From CAWCUZ01 sp963798795 (lineage in GTDB: Bacteria > Acidobacteriota > Vicinamibacteria > Vicinamibacterales > SCN-69-37), in NCBI GenBank assembly GCA_963798795.1, contig CAWCUZ010000002.1, positions 496,001 through 560,000 on the forward strand: a DNA stretch of 64,000 bases, read 5' to 3'. Shown piece after piece: positions 34,730 through 42,862 of the stretch. The notes beneath the pieces are model-generated. The model had not been told where the DNA came from. It ran no database searches and saw only the letters and a program-made list of their open reading frames with translations. The position numbers were made by a program, and so were the translations under genes. The stretch's first letter is position 1. Each line of letters opens with the position of its first letter.

Positions 34730-36132
34730 TACGCGCGGCGCCCCCGGACCCGCGCCTTCTTCATGAACCCGTCGTAGTGCCGCATGATGAGCTGCGACTC
34801 CACCTGCTGGACGGTGTCCATGGCCACGCCCACGACGATCAGAAGCGACGTGCCGCCGAAGTAGTACGTCACGTTCATGCCCTGCGTGACGAAGGAGGGC
34901 AGGATGGCATCGAGCCGCTCGCCGATGAACGGAATCGGCGCCACCTTGAACCCGGTCAGCATGAACTCGGGCAGGAGCGCGATGAGGGCGAGATACACGG
35001 CGCCGGCCAGCGTGATGCGGGCCAGGATCGCGTCGATGTACTCCGCCGTCCGCTTGCCCGGCCGGATGCCCGGCACGAAGCCGCCGTACCTCCGCATGTT
35101 CTCGGCCACATCATCCGGATTGAAGATGATGGCGGTGTAGAAGTACGCAAAGAAGATGATCAGGATGACGTACAGCAGGTTGTACAGCGGCCAGCCGATC
35201 GTCAGCTGCTGGATCGCGCCCGACACGAACCGGTTCTCGAGCACGCCGCCCGGATCGAACATCGGCTTGAGCGTCTGCGGAAACGTCAAAATGGACGAGG
35301 CGAAAATGACCGGCATGACGCCGCCCGTGTTCACCTTGAGCGGGATGTGCGTGCTCGCGCCGCCGTACATCCGGCGCCCGACCATCCGGCGGGCGTACTG
35401 CACCGTGACCCGCCGGTGCCCGCGCTCGACGAACACGATGGCGCCGACGACGAGGATCATCATGATCACCAGCACGATCAGCCGCAGCGGCCCCATCTCG
35501 CCCGTCTGCAACTGCTGCGCGGTCGACACGATGCCGGCCGGCAGCCCCACGACGATGCCCGCGTAGATGAGCAGCGACATGCCGTTGCCGATGCCGCGCT
35601 CGGTGATCTGCTCGCCCAGCCACATGACCAGGACCGACCCGGTCGTGAGCGTGAGCACCGTCATCAGCCGGAAGCCCCAGCCGGGCGCGTAGACGACCGG
35701 CAGTCCGCCGGTCATCTGGGTCATGTTCTCCAGGAAGAACGCGATCCCCAGCGACTGGACGAGGCTCAGGAAAATCGTCCCGTAGCGCGTGTACTGCGTG
35801 ATCTTGCGCCGGCCCAGCTCGCCCTCTTTGGAGAGGCGCTCGAGGTACGGCCAGACCACCGTGAGCAGCTGCAGAATGATCGACGCGCTGATGTACGGCA
35901 TGATGCCGAGCGCGAAGATCGTCATCTTCGACAGGTTCCGGCCGGAGAACATGTCGTAGAGACCGAACAGGTTGCCCGACGCCTGCGACTCGAAGAAGAG
36001 CCGCAGCGCGTTGGGATTCACCCCCGGCGTGGGGATGTGTCCGCCGATCCGGTAGACCGCCAGCAGGCCGAAGGTGAACAGCACCCGCTTGCGGAGCTCC
36101 GGGATGGCGAAGATGTTCTTCAGACTATCCAT
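34729..36132 (-). CDS. secY: protein translocase subunit SecY
   Basis: 467-residue central channel of the Sec translocon with ten membrane segments. Recognisable: FTFGLLAVYRIGGHIPTPGV at TM1, FALGIMPYISASIILQLLTV, GNGMSLLIYAGIV at TM5, IPLKVNTGGVMPVIFASSIL at TM7, and DVAENMRRYGGFVPGIRPGK with the cytosolic loop used for SecA and ribosome binding. Normal length and context. Confidence 0.97.
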   Translation of the reverse strand: MDSLKNIFAIPELRKRVLFTFGLLAVYRIGGHIPTPGVNPNALRLFFESQASGNLFGLYDMFSGRNLSKMTIFALGIMPYISASIILQLLTVVWPYLERLSKEGELGRRKITQYTRYGTIFLSLVQSLGIAFFLENMTQMTGGLPVVYAPGWGFRLMTVLTLTTGSVLVMWLGEQITERGIGNGMSLLIYAGIVVGLPAGIVSTAQQLQTGEMGPLRLIVLVIMMILVVGAIVFVERGHRRVTVQYARRMVGRRMYGGASTHIPLKVNTGGVMPVIFASSILTFPQTLKPMFDPGGVLENRFVSGAIQQLTIGWPLYNLLYVILIIFFAYFYTAIIFNPDDVAENMRRYGGFVPGIRPGKRTAEYIDAILARITLAGAVYLALIALLPEFMLTGFKVAPIPFIGERLDAILPSFVTQGMNVTYYFGGTSLLIVVGVAMDTVQQVESQLIMRHYDGFMKKARVRGRRA

Positions 36133-36205
36133 TCAATCCGCCTTCACACGTGCAGCATGCCCGACCGGCCATGCCACGGCGCCTCGCGAGGCCGCGCGCG
36201 CCGAG

Positions 36206-36219
36206 CGGGGAGCTCCCCG
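36206..36219. repeat. 14-bp palindrome in the rplO-secY gap
   Basis: CGGGGAGCTCCCCG is a perfect palindrome in the middle of the 138-base gap 36133-36270. It could form a small hairpin in the mRNA after rplO. The gap also repeats CACGCCGCGTC twice (around 36228 and 36252). No gene is seen in it. Confidence 0.55.
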
Positions 36220-36270
36220 TTCGGCCCACGCCGCGTCACGAACCGCTCGCCGCACGCCGCGTCGCGCACG

Positions 36271-36729
36271 TCACGAGCTCGCTTCGCCAATCCGCTCGGC
36301 GGTGCCGCCGGCGGCCGCAATCTTCTGCGCCGCCGACGCACTGAACTTGTGCGCCCGGACGGTGAGCGCCTTGGCCAGCTCCCCGCGCCCGAGCACCTTC
36401 ACCGGCAGGCCGAGACGCCGGACGAGGCCGCGCTCGTGCAGCACCTCGGGCGTGACCGCCGAGCCGGCATCGAAGACCTCGGCCAGCCTGTCGAGGTTGA
36501 TGACCTCATACTCCAGGCGGAAGGGATTGGTGAACCCGCGCTTGGGCACGCGGCGGTGGAGCGGCATCTGGCCGCCCTCGAACCCGCGCTTGTGCCGGAA
36601 TCCCGAGCGGGACTTGGCCCCCTTGCTGCCGCGGCTCGCCGTCTTGCCGTGGCCCGAGCCCGGCCCGCGGCCGACGCGCTTCTTGCTGTGCTTGGCGCCC
36701 CGCGGGGGACGCAGATTGTTCAACGCCAT
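36271..36729 (-). CDS. rplO: 50S ribosomal protein L15
   Basis: 152 residues. Begins MALNNLRPPRGAKHSKKRVG followed by GRGPGSGHGKTASRGSKGAK, the Gly/Lys-rich N-terminal extension of L15; then FEGGQMPLHRRVPKRGFTNP. C-terminal domain includes VKVLGRGELAKALTVRAHKF. Ends with AAGGTAERIGEASS. Confidence 0.97.
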   Translation of the reverse strand: MALNNLRPPRGAKHSKKRVGRGPGSGHGKTASRGSKGAKSRSGFRHKRGFEGGQMPLHRRVPKRGFTNPFRLEYEVINLDRLAEVFDAGSAVTPEVLHERGLVRRLGLPVKVLGRGELAKALTVRAHKFSASAAQKIAAAGGTAERIGEASS

Positions 36730-36742
36730 GAGTTCGCCTCGC

Positions 36743-36946
36743 TCACTCCTGCCCCGCGATCTCGATCAGGTGGCGCACCCGGAGGATCAGCCCGCGCGCG
36801 GCGGGGGTGTCGAGCACCTCCACCGTGTGCCGGATCCGGCGCAGGCCGAGCGCGCGCAGCGCGAGCGCCTGCTTCCTGTCGAAACCGATGGGGCTCCGGA
36901 TCTGGGTCACCGTGAGCCGCCCCGCCGACTGCTTCTTGGCCGCCAT
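36743..36946 (-). CDS. rpmD: 50S ribosomal protein L30
   Basis: 67 residues. RLTVTQIRSPIGFDRKQALA and LGLRRIRHTVEVLDTPAARG are the L30 signature, with a ferredoxin-like fold in known structures. It lies 13 bases before rplO and 19 after rpsE. Confidence 0.95.
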   Translation of the reverse strand: MAAKKQSAGRLTVTQIRSPIGFDRKQALALRALGLRRIRHTVEVLDTPAARGLILRVRHLIEIAGQE

Positions 36947-36965
36947 CCCGGTTCTCCGTTCGCGC

Positions 36966-37478
36966 CTAGGCGCGGATCTCCGCGAGTTCCTTGCCGCGCA
37001 GCCGCGCGACCGTCTCGGGATCTCTCAGCAACAGCAGCGCTTCGAAGGTCGCGCGCACGACGTTGTGCGCGTTGGCCGATCCGAGCGACTTGGTGAGCAC
37101 GTTGGTGATGCCCGCCGACTCCACGACCGCGCGGACGGCGCCGCCGGCGATGATGCCCGTGCCCTCGGGCGCCGGCTTGAGCAGCACGGATCCGGCGCCG
37201 AAGCGGCCGAGCACGGGATGCGGAATCGTGGTGCCCGCCATCGGCGCCCGGACGAGCGACTTCTTGGCCGACTCGATCGCCTTCTTGATGGCCGACGGCA
37301 CTTCCTTGGCCTTCCCGATGCCGAAGCCCACGACACCATGACCGTCGCCGATGACGACCAGCGCGCTGAAGCTCAGGTTCTTGCCGCCCTTGACGACTTT
37401 CGTCACGCGGCTGATTGACACGACGGTGTCTTTCAGCTCCAGCTCCGACGGATCGATCTTCTCGCGGGTTTGCGGCAT
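36966..37478 (-). CDS. rpsE: 30S ribosomal protein S5
   Basis: 170 residues. N-terminal dsRBD-like part with VSISRVTKVVKGGKNLSFSA and ALVVIGDGHGVVGFGIGKAK, then GAGSVLLKPAPEGTGIIAGG and TKSLGSANAHNVVRATFEAL. S5 is involved in decoding accuracy. Standard place in the spc operon. Confidence 0.97.
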   Translation of the reverse strand: MPQTREKIDPSELELKDTVVSISRVTKVVKGGKNLSFSALVVIGDGHGVVGFGIGKAKEVPSAIKKAIESAKKSLVRAPMAGTTIPHPVLGRFGAGSVLLKPAPEGTGIIAGGAVRAVVESAGITNVLTKSLGSANAHNVVRATFEALLLLRDPETVARLRGKELAEIRA

Positions 37479-37494
37479 ACGCTCCTCAGCTCTG

Positions 37495-37869
37495 CTAGAA
37501 AGTCAAGCCGGCTTTGCGCGCGCTCTCGGCCACCGCGCGCACCCGGCCGTGATACAGATGGCCGCCGCGGTCGAACACGACGTGCGTGATTCCCTTCGCC
37601 TTCAGCCGCTCGGCAATCACCTGGCCGAGCGCCTCGGCGCCCGCCACGTTGCCGCCGGATACGCCGCCGGTGAACACTTTCTCGAGCGCCGGCTCGGTGC
37701 TCGCCGCGGCCGCAACCGTCCGCCCCGCCCCATCGTCGATCACCTGGGCGGAGATGTGCGAAATCGAGCGAAAAATGGCCAGCCGCGGCCGTTCGGCGGT
37801 GCCGGCGATCCGCTTCCGCTGCCGCAGGCGGATCCGCTCGTGTCGATCCTGTTTGGTGACAACCCTCAT
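37495..37869 (-). CDS. rplR: 50S ribosomal protein L18
   Basis: 124 residues. The basic N-terminus HERIRLRQRKRIAGTAERPR is followed by LAIFRSISHISAQVIDDGAG and the C-terminal block VVFDRGGHLYHGRVRAVAES with ARKAGLTF. L18 carries 5S rRNA into the large subunit together with L5. Confidence 0.97.
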   Translation of the reverse strand: MRVVTKQDRHERIRLRQRKRIAGTAERPRLAIFRSISHISAQVIDDGAGRTVAAAASTEPALEKVFTGGVSGGNVAGAEALGQVIAERLKAKGITHVVFDRGGHLYHGRVRAVAESARKAGLTF

Positions 37870-37877
37870 ACCGCCCT

Positions 37878-38414
37878 CTACGCTCCAGTCTTGCCGACCT
37901 TCTTCTTGAGCACTTCGCCCGTGTAGCGCACGCCCTTCTGCTTGTACGGGTCGGGCCTGCGCATGCGGCGGATGTTGGCCGCCACCTGGCCGACCAGCTG
38001 CCGATCGATGCCCGTGACCGTGACGTGCGTCTGCTTGTCGACGGCGATGTCGATCCCCGCCGGAATCTCGAGGACGACGGGGTGCGAATAGCCCAGCGCG
38101 AACACGACCTGCCGTCCTTTGAGCTCGGCGCGGTAGCCGACCCCGACGATATCGAGCTCCTTCTTGAACCCCTGGGTGACGCCGGTCACGGCATTGGCGA
38201 CCAGGCTGCGCGCCAGCCCGTGGAACTTGCCGAGCCCGGGCTCTTCGCGCGCCGGTCGCGCCACGAGCGTGCCGTCCCGCTGCTCGAACGTGACGCCCGG
38301 CGGCACCGGCTGGCTGAGCGCGCCCTTGGGGCCTTTCACGTCCACCGCCTCCGGGCGGATGGTGACGGTCACGCCCTTGGGCACCGGAATGGGTTTCTTG
38401 CCGATTCGAGACAT
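37878..38414 (-). CDS. rplF: 50S ribosomal protein L6
   Basis: 178 residues from the ATG at 38414 (MSRIGKKPIPVPKGVTVTIR). Two L6 repeats; the second ends RRPDPYKQKGVRYTGEVLKK, the family signature. Upstream in-frame codons overlap rpsH and lack similarity, so this start is chosen. Confidence 0.97.
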   Translation of the reverse strand: MSRIGKKPIPVPKGVTVTIRPEAVDVKGPKGALSQPVPPGVTFEQRDGTLVARPAREEPGLGKFHGLARSLVANAVTGVTQGFKKELDIVGVGYRAELKGRQVVFALGYSHPVVLEIPAGIDIAVDKQTHVTVTGIDRQLVGQVAANIRRMRRPDPYKQKGVRYTGEVLKKKVGKTGA

Positions 38415-38436
38415 GGCGGTTCCTGCTCCTCGCGTC

Positions 38437-38835
38437 TCACCAGATGTTGCAGAGCACTTCGCCGCCGACGCCGGCCTTGACGGCATCGCGGCCGGTCATC
38501 ACGCCGCGCGACGTCGTCAGGATGCTCGTGCCGAGGCCCGCCATCACGGCCGGCACGCGGTCGCGCCCGAAATAGACGCGGCGGCCCGGCCGGCTGACGC
38601 GCTCGAGCCCGGAGATGACGGTCTCCCCACGGGGGCCGTACTTGAGCATGAGGCGCAGCACGGATCCGACGCCGCTGTCGGCATCCACCGCCTTGAACCC
38701 GTGGATGTAGCCTTCCTTCTCCAGGATGCGGGCGATCTCCGTCTTGAACCGCGAGGCCGGGATGTCGACGCGCGTGTGACGCGCGCGCACGGCGTTGCGG
38801 ATCCGCGTGAGCATGTCGGCAATTGGATCGGTCAT
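38437..38835 (-). CDS. rpsH: 30S ribosomal protein S8
   Basis: 132 residues. MTDPIADMLTRIRNAVRARH at the start and GLGTSILTTSRGVMTGRDAV near the end, the S8 signature. S8 binds the central domain of 16S rRNA and in several bacteria represses the spc operon. Confidence 0.97.
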   Translation of the reverse strand: MTDPIADMLTRIRNAVRARHTRVDIPASRFKTEIARILEKEGYIHGFKAVDADSGVGSVLRLMLKYGPRGETVISGLERVSRPGRRVYFGRDRVPAVMAGLGTSILTTSRGVMTGRDAVKAGVGGEVLCNIW

Positions 38836-38881
38836 GGCTGTCCTTCTTGAGCTTGGGGTCTCGAGCGGCGGGGGCGGGGCC

Positions 38882-39067
38882 TCACCAGCTGCTCTTGATC
38901 ACGCCGGCGACCTCGCCGCGCAGCGCCAGTTCGCGGAAGCACAGGCGGCACAGCGCGAACTTCCGGAGATAGGCCCGCGGCCGGCCGCAACGGCGGCAGC
39001 GGTTACGACGGCGGATCGCGAACTTCGGGCCTCGGGCGTCCTTGACGCTTTTTGCGGTTGTCGCCAT
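38882..39067 (-). CDS. rpsN: 30S ribosomal protein S14, zinc (short) type
   Basis: 61 residues, the short form. Zinc ligands are two CxxC pairs: NRCRRCGRPRAYLRKFALCR then LCFRELALRGEVAGVIKSSW. Only five bases separate it from rplE. Confidence 0.97.
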   Translation of the reverse strand: MATTAKSVKDARGPKFAIRRRNRCRRCGRPRAYLRKFALCRLCFRELALRGEVAGVIKSSW

Positions 39068-39072
39068 ATCGC

Positions 39073-39615
39073 TCAGCTCTGCCGGAACGGCATGCCCATC
39101 AACTGGAGCATCCGCCGGGCCTCCTCATCGGTCCGGGCCGTGGTGACGAACGAGATGTTCATCCCGCGGCTGTGGTCCACCTTCATGTAGTCGATCTCCG
39201 GAAACATCAGCTGGTCGCGCAGCCCCAGGGTGTAGTTCCCGCGGCCGTCGAAGCCGCGCGTCGACACGCCGCGGAAGTCGCGGACGCGCGGCAGCGCGAT
39301 CGCGATGAGCCGGTCGACGAACTCGTACATCCGCTCGCCGCGCAGGGTCACCATGGCACCAATCGCCATGCCCTGGCGCACCTTGAACTGCGAGATGGAC
39401 TTCTTGGCCCGCGTCACGGCGGCCTTCTGCCCCGTGATGCGGCCGAGCTCGTCGGCGCCCGTGTCGACCACCTTGGCGTTCTGCGTGCCCTCGCCCAGGC
39501 CCATGTTGACGACGACCTTGGCCAGCCTGGGTACGGCCATGACGTTCGCGTAGCCGAACTCCTTGCGGAGCGCCGGCATGACGTCCTTCTCGTAGCGCTC
39601 TCTCAGCCGGGTCAT
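39073..39615 (-). CDS. rplE: 50S ribosomal protein L5
   Basis: 180 residues from the ATG at 39615, which overlaps the rplX stop. MTRLRERYEKDVMPALRKEF, VPRLAKVVVNMGLGEGTQNA, ALPRVRDFRGVSTRGFDGRG and the end QLMGMPFRQS are all L5 blocks. Binds 5S rRNA and contacts the P-site tRNA. Confidence 0.97.
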   Translation of the reverse strand: MTRLRERYEKDVMPALRKEFGYANVMAVPRLAKVVVNMGLGEGTQNAKVVDTGADELGRITGQKAAVTRAKKSISQFKVRQGMAIGAMVTLRGERMYEFVDRLIAIALPRVRDFRGVSTRGFDGRGNYTLGLRDQLMFPEIDYMKVDHSRGMNISFVTTARTDEEARRMLQLMGMPFRQS

Positions 39616-39944
39616 TTGTCCACGACTCCATTGCACTTGCGGCAGATCCGGACGCGCCGCCCGTCCTCGAGCACCCGGTGGCCGATGCGCGTGGGCGCGC
39701 CGCACTCGGGGCACACGATCTGGACGTTCGACGCGCTCAGCGAGGCCTCACGCTCCACGATGCCGCCCTTGATGTTGCGCTGCGGGTTGGGCTTCGTGTG
39801 CCGCTTGACGAAGTTCACGCCCTCGACGATGAGCCGGCCGCGCGACGGCAGGACGCGCAGCACGCGCCCCCGCTTGCCGCGGTCGCGGCCCGCGATGACG
39901 ACGACGTGGTCGTTCTTCCTGACGGGCGACTGCAGAACCGCCAT
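39612..39944 (-). CDS. rplX: 50S ribosomal protein L24
   Basis: 110 residues. KOW motif VRKNDHVVVIAGRDRGKRGR, then VNFVKRHTKPNPQRNIKGGI. The C-terminal part has two CxxC pairs (CPECG and CRKCN), a zinc-ribbon-like feature found in many bacterial L24 proteins. Confidence 0.96.
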   Translation of the reverse strand: MAVLQSPVRKNDHVVVIAGRDRGKRGRVLRVLPSRGRLIVEGVNFVKRHTKPNPQRNIKGGIVEREASLSASNVQIVCPECGAPTRIGHRVLEDGRRVRICRKCNGVVDK

Positions 39945-39947
39945 ACT

Positions 39948-40316
39948 TCAGAGCACCTCCGGCGCGAGCGAGATGATCTTCATGAACCGCCGCTCGCGCA
40001 GTTCGCGCGCCACCGGCCCGAACACCCGGGTGCCGATCGGCTCGCCTTCGGGACTGATGAGCACCGCCGCGTTCCGGTCGAACCGGATGTAGCTGCCGTC
40101 TTTCCGGCGCAGCTCCTTGCGCGTCCGGACGATCACGGCCTTGACGACCTGGCCCTTCTTGACCGTCGCGTCCGGCGTGGCTTCCTTCACCGACGCCGTG
40201 ACGATGTCGCCGATGCCGGCGTAGCGGCCGGTGGACCCGCCGATGGGGTTGATCACCGCGATCTTGCGGGCGCCGGAGTTGTCGGCGACGTCCAGAATCG
40301 ATCGCATCTGAATCAT
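39948..40316 (-). CDS. rplN: 50S ribosomal protein L14
   Basis: 122 residues, exact family length. MIQMRSILDVADNSGARKIA, VVKAVIVRTRKELRRKDGSY and FGPVARELRERRFMKIISLA are diagnostic. It lies at the subunit interface. Confidence 0.97.
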   Translation of the reverse strand: MIQMRSILDVADNSGARKIAVINPIGGSTGRYAGIGDIVTASVKEATPDATVKKGQVVKAVIVRTRKELRRKDGSYIRFDRNAAVLISPEGEPIGTRVFGPVARELRERRFMKIISLAPEVL

Positions 40317-40360
40317 GACTGCGTACTCCCGTCAGGCGCCGGCCGGGCCGGGCCGCTGCC

Positions 40361-40612
40361 TCAGACCACCCGCGCTTTGTCGACGATGCGCGTGACCACC
40401 CACCGCTTGCGCCGGCTGAGCGGCCGCGACGAGACGAGGGCGACCCGGTCGCCGACCTGCGCCTCGTCGCCTTCGTCGTGCGCCATGAACTTCGACGTGA
40501 GCCGCTGCTGCTTGCCGTACAGGCCGTGGCGGACCTGCCGCTCGACGGCCACCACGACGCTCTTGGCCATCTTGTTGCTCACGACCGTGCCGTACACCTC
40601 TGTCTTCGCCAT
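40361..40612 (-). CDS. rpsQ: 30S ribosomal protein S17
   Basis: 83 residues from the ATG at 40612. VYGTVVSNKMAKSVVVAVER and KFMAHDEGDEAQVGDRVALV are the OB-fold signature of S17; ends RWVVTRIVDKARVV. A longer upstream reading only runs through rpmC in another frame. Confidence 0.96.
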   Translation of the reverse strand: MAKTEVYGTVVSNKMAKSVVVAVERQVRHGLYGKQQRLTSKFMAHDEGDEAQVGDRVALVSSRPLSRRKRWVVTRIVDKARVV

Positions 40613-40614
40613 GA

Positions 40615-40821
40615 CTAGTCCTTCACGCCCTTCTCGGCCAGCACCGTCCTGATGCGCGCGATCTGGCGGCGCAGCGGCGGGATCCGGTTGCCCGACTCGG
40701 ACTGGCCCATCGACTTCTGGATCCGCAGCCGGAAGATTTGATCGTCGAGCTCGCTGGCGCGGTGACGCAGATCGTCCACCGGCAGGCCGCGAAGCTCGGT
40801 GAGCTGGTCGGTCGCCTTCAT
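40615..40821 (-). CDS. rpmC: 50S ribosomal protein L29
   Basis: 68 residues, two long helices: MKATDQLTELRGLPVDDLRH and QIFRLRIQKSMGQSESGNRI. L29 is located at the exit tunnel near the binding site of SRP and trigger factor. Its start overlaps the rplP stop by four bases; the stop is two bases from rpsQ. Confidence 0.95.
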   Translation of the reverse strand: MKATDQLTELRGLPVDDLRHRASELDDQIFRLRIQKSMGQSESGNRIPPLRRQIARIRTVLAEKGVKD

Positions 40822-41243
40822 GCCACAGGCTCCTCGGCAAAGCGGGTCGCGAACCGCGTCGGAATCGGCAGCTTGGCCGCCGCCAGCCGCATGGCCGCGC
40901 GCGCGTCGGCGACGCTCACGCCCTCCATCTCGAACAGAATCCGGCCCGGTTTGACGACGGCCACCCAGGCCTCCGGCGCGCCCTTGCCCTTGCCCATGCG
41001 CGTTTCCTGCGGCTTCTTGGTGATCGGCTTGTCGGGAAACACCCGGATCCACACCTTGCCGCCGCGCTTGATGCCGCGGGTGAGCGCCACGCGCGCCGCC
41101 TCGATCTGCCGGTCGGTCATCCAGCACGCCTCGAGCGCCATGAGGCCGTAGTCGCCGAACGAGACGGTCGATCCGCGCCACGCCTGCCCGCGCCGCCGGC
41201 CGCGCTGCTGCTTGCGATACTTGACCTTCTTTGGCATCAACAT
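40818..41243 (-). CDS. rplP: 50S ribosomal protein L16
   Basis: 141 residues. MLMPKKVKYRKQQRGRRRGQ at the start, then SFGDYGLMALEACWMTDRQI, KVWIRVFPDKPITKKPQETR and MGKGKGAPEAWVAVVKPGRI. L16 helps to position the A-site tRNA. Start aligned with the MLxPK start of other L16 proteins. Confidence 0.97.
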   Translation of the reverse strand: MLMPKKVKYRKQQRGRRRGQAWRGSTVSFGDYGLMALEACWMTDRQIEAARVALTRGIKRGGKVWIRVFPDKPITKKPQETRMGKGKGAPEAWVAVVKPGRILFEMEGVSVADARAAMRLAAAKLPIPTRFATRFAEEPVA

Positions 41244-41289
41244 AGCGATGTCTCTTCTCTACCCAGCGTTCCGCTTCGAACCTGCCGAG

Positions 41290-41392
41290 GGAGTCGGTCC
41301 CACTTCGTAATCGGGGACAGACCCCGTGCGCAATTCCGCCGGCCCGTCCTGGCGAGGGGGTCGGTCCCACTTCGTAGTCGGGGACAGATCCC
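41290..41392. repeat. two hairpin units of the GGGTCNGTCCC family between rpsC and rplP
   Basis: Units at 41290-41325 and 41356-41392 have the form GTCGGTCCC, loop ACTTCGTAATC or ACTTCGTAGTC, GGGGACAGACCCC. The loop and stems match the units at 32302-32471. They lie in the 170-base gap between the rpsC stop (41413) and rplP (41243). Confidence 0.92.
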
Positions 41393-41412
41393 GTGCTCAT
41401 GTCAGGCGCCCG

Positions 41413-42090
41413 TCAGCGCGCCGCGCGGCGCGGCTGCCGGTACTCCTCTTCGCGGCCGATGCGCGGCGACAGCCGCTCGCCCTTGTACAGCCACACCTTC
41501 ACGCCGATGCACCCGTAGGTCGTGTGCGCCTCGGCGAAGCCGTAGTCGATGTCGGCCCGCAGCGTCTGGAGCGGCAACTGGCCGTGCAGGTACCACTCCG
41601 ACCGCGCGATTTCGGCGCCGTTCAGCCGGCCCGACACCCGCACCTTGATGCCCCGCGCGCCGAAGCGCAGCGCCGACTCGACGGCCTTGCGCATCGCGCG
41701 CCGGAACGCAATGCGCTTCTCGAGCTGCATGGCCACCGACTCGCTGATGAGCTGCGCGTCCAGTTCGGGCTTCTGGATCTCGAGGATGTTGATGAAGACC
41801 TCGCGGCCCGTCATCTTCTGGACTTCCTGCCGCAGCTTGTCCACCTCGGTGCCCTTGCGGCCGATGATGATCCCGGGGCGCGAGGTGTGAATGTCGATCT
41901 TCAGCTTGTTGGCGGCGCGCTCGATGTCGATGCGCGCCACGCCGGCATGCGAGAACCGCGACTTCAGCTGCGACCGCAGCTTCAGGTCCTCGTGCAGGAG
42001 CTTGGCATAGTCGCGGTCGGCGAACCAGCGCGATCGCCACGTCTTGTTGAACCCCAGCCGGAATCCGTACGGGTGTACCTTCTGGCCCAT
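41413..42090 (-). CDS. rpsC: 30S ribosomal protein S3
   Basis: 225 residues. MGQKVHPYGFRLGFNKTWRS at the start, KH domain with IDIHTSRPGIIIGRKGTEVD, and the C-terminal domain with GARGIKVRVSGRLNGAEIAR. S3 guards the mRNA entry channel. Confidence 0.97.
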   Translation of the reverse strand: MGQKVHPYGFRLGFNKTWRSRWFADRDYAKLLHEDLKLRSQLKSRFSHAGVARIDIERAANKLKIDIHTSRPGIIIGRKGTEVDKLRQEVQKMTGREVFINILEIQKPELDAQLISESVAMQLEKRIAFRRAMRKAVESALRFGARGIKVRVSGRLNGAEIARSEWYLHGQLPLQTLRADIDYGFAEAHTTYGCIGVKVWLYKGERLSPRIGREEEYRQPRRAAR

Positions 42091-42109
42091 GTGATGCGTC
42101 CTCGGTTCG

Positions 42110-42533
42110 TCAGCTCTTGGCCGCGGCCGGAGCCCTGGCTCCGCGCTTCGCCCGGCGCTCCCGGGCAGGCGGCGCCGCCACGGCCTTCGCCGGCCGCTCG
42201 GCGACCCCGACCGTCAAATGCGCCGTCCGTTTGACGACGCGGAAGGCTCGCCCCATCGGGGCGGGCCGGATGCGTTTGAGGCTCGGCCCCTGGCCGGCCC
42301 AGGCCTTCTCGACGAACAGCCGTTCCACGTCACCGCCGAACCCGTCCTGCTGCTGGGCGTTGGCAATGGCCGAGCGCAGCACCTTCTCGATGTCGCGCGC
42401 CACGGACTTGCGCGCGTACCGCAGGGTGGCCAGGGCCCGCGTGACGTCGCGCCCGCGAATCAGAATCGAGCACGAGTTTGGCCTTCTGCGCCGAGGTCCG
42501 GACGTAGCGCGAGGTCGCCTGCGCGGTCACCAT
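42110..42533 (-). CDS. rplV: 50S ribosomal protein L22, one frameshift
   Basis: L22 lines the exit tunnel. It starts with ATG 42533 (overlapping the rpsS stop) as MVTAQATSRYVRTSAQKAKL, and then the frame breaks near 42465, where CTCGATTCTGATTCGC stands for an expected CTCGACCTGATTCGC. Restoring one base gives LVLDLIRGRDVTRALATLRY and then ARDIEKVLRSAIANAQQQDG, SLKRIRPAPMGRAFRVVKR and HLTVGVAERP. A basic Ala/Lys tail ends the protein. L22 is essential, so the indel is almost certainly a sequence error. Confidence 0.9.
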
Positions 42534-42862
42534 CACGCGCCTCCCTTGGGCGCCGCGCCGGCGGGCCCGGTCGCGGCGGCCGCCACCTGTGCCGCCTTCT
42601 CGGCCTTGGTCGTATGCCCCTTGAACGCGCGCGTCGGCGCGAACTCGCCGAGCTTGTGCCCGACCATGTTCTCGGTGACATAGACGGGGATGAACTTCCG
42701 GCCGTTGTGCACGGCCAGCGTGTGGCCGACCATCTCGGGAATGACCGTGGAACGCCGCGACCAGGTCTTGACGACCCGCTTCTCGTTCGCGCGGTTCATC
42801 GCCTCGATCTTCTCGAGCAGGTGCAGGTCGATGAACGGCCCCTTCTTGAGTGATCGGCTCAC
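42533..42862 (-). CDS. rpsS: 30S ribosomal protein S19
   Basis: 109 residues with a GTG start overlapping the rplB stop. SRSLKKGPFIDLHLLEKIEA, VKTWSRRSTVIPEMVGHTLA and VTENMVGHKLGEFAPTRAFK are S19. The usual length is near 92; the extra C-terminal residues (AAQVAAAATGPAGAAPKGGA) are low in complexity. Confidence 0.95.
   Translation of the reverse strand: MSRSLKKGPFIDLHLLEKIEAMNRANEKRVVKTWSRRSTVIPEMVGHTLAVHNGRKFIPVYVTENMVGHKLGEFAPTRAFKGHTTKAEKAAQVAAAATGPAGAAPKGGA

Noticed and set aside
36133..36270. Missing small gene between rplO and secY
   Set aside because: No frame with a start, ribosome binding site or protein-like composition; only a palindrome and short direct repeats are present.
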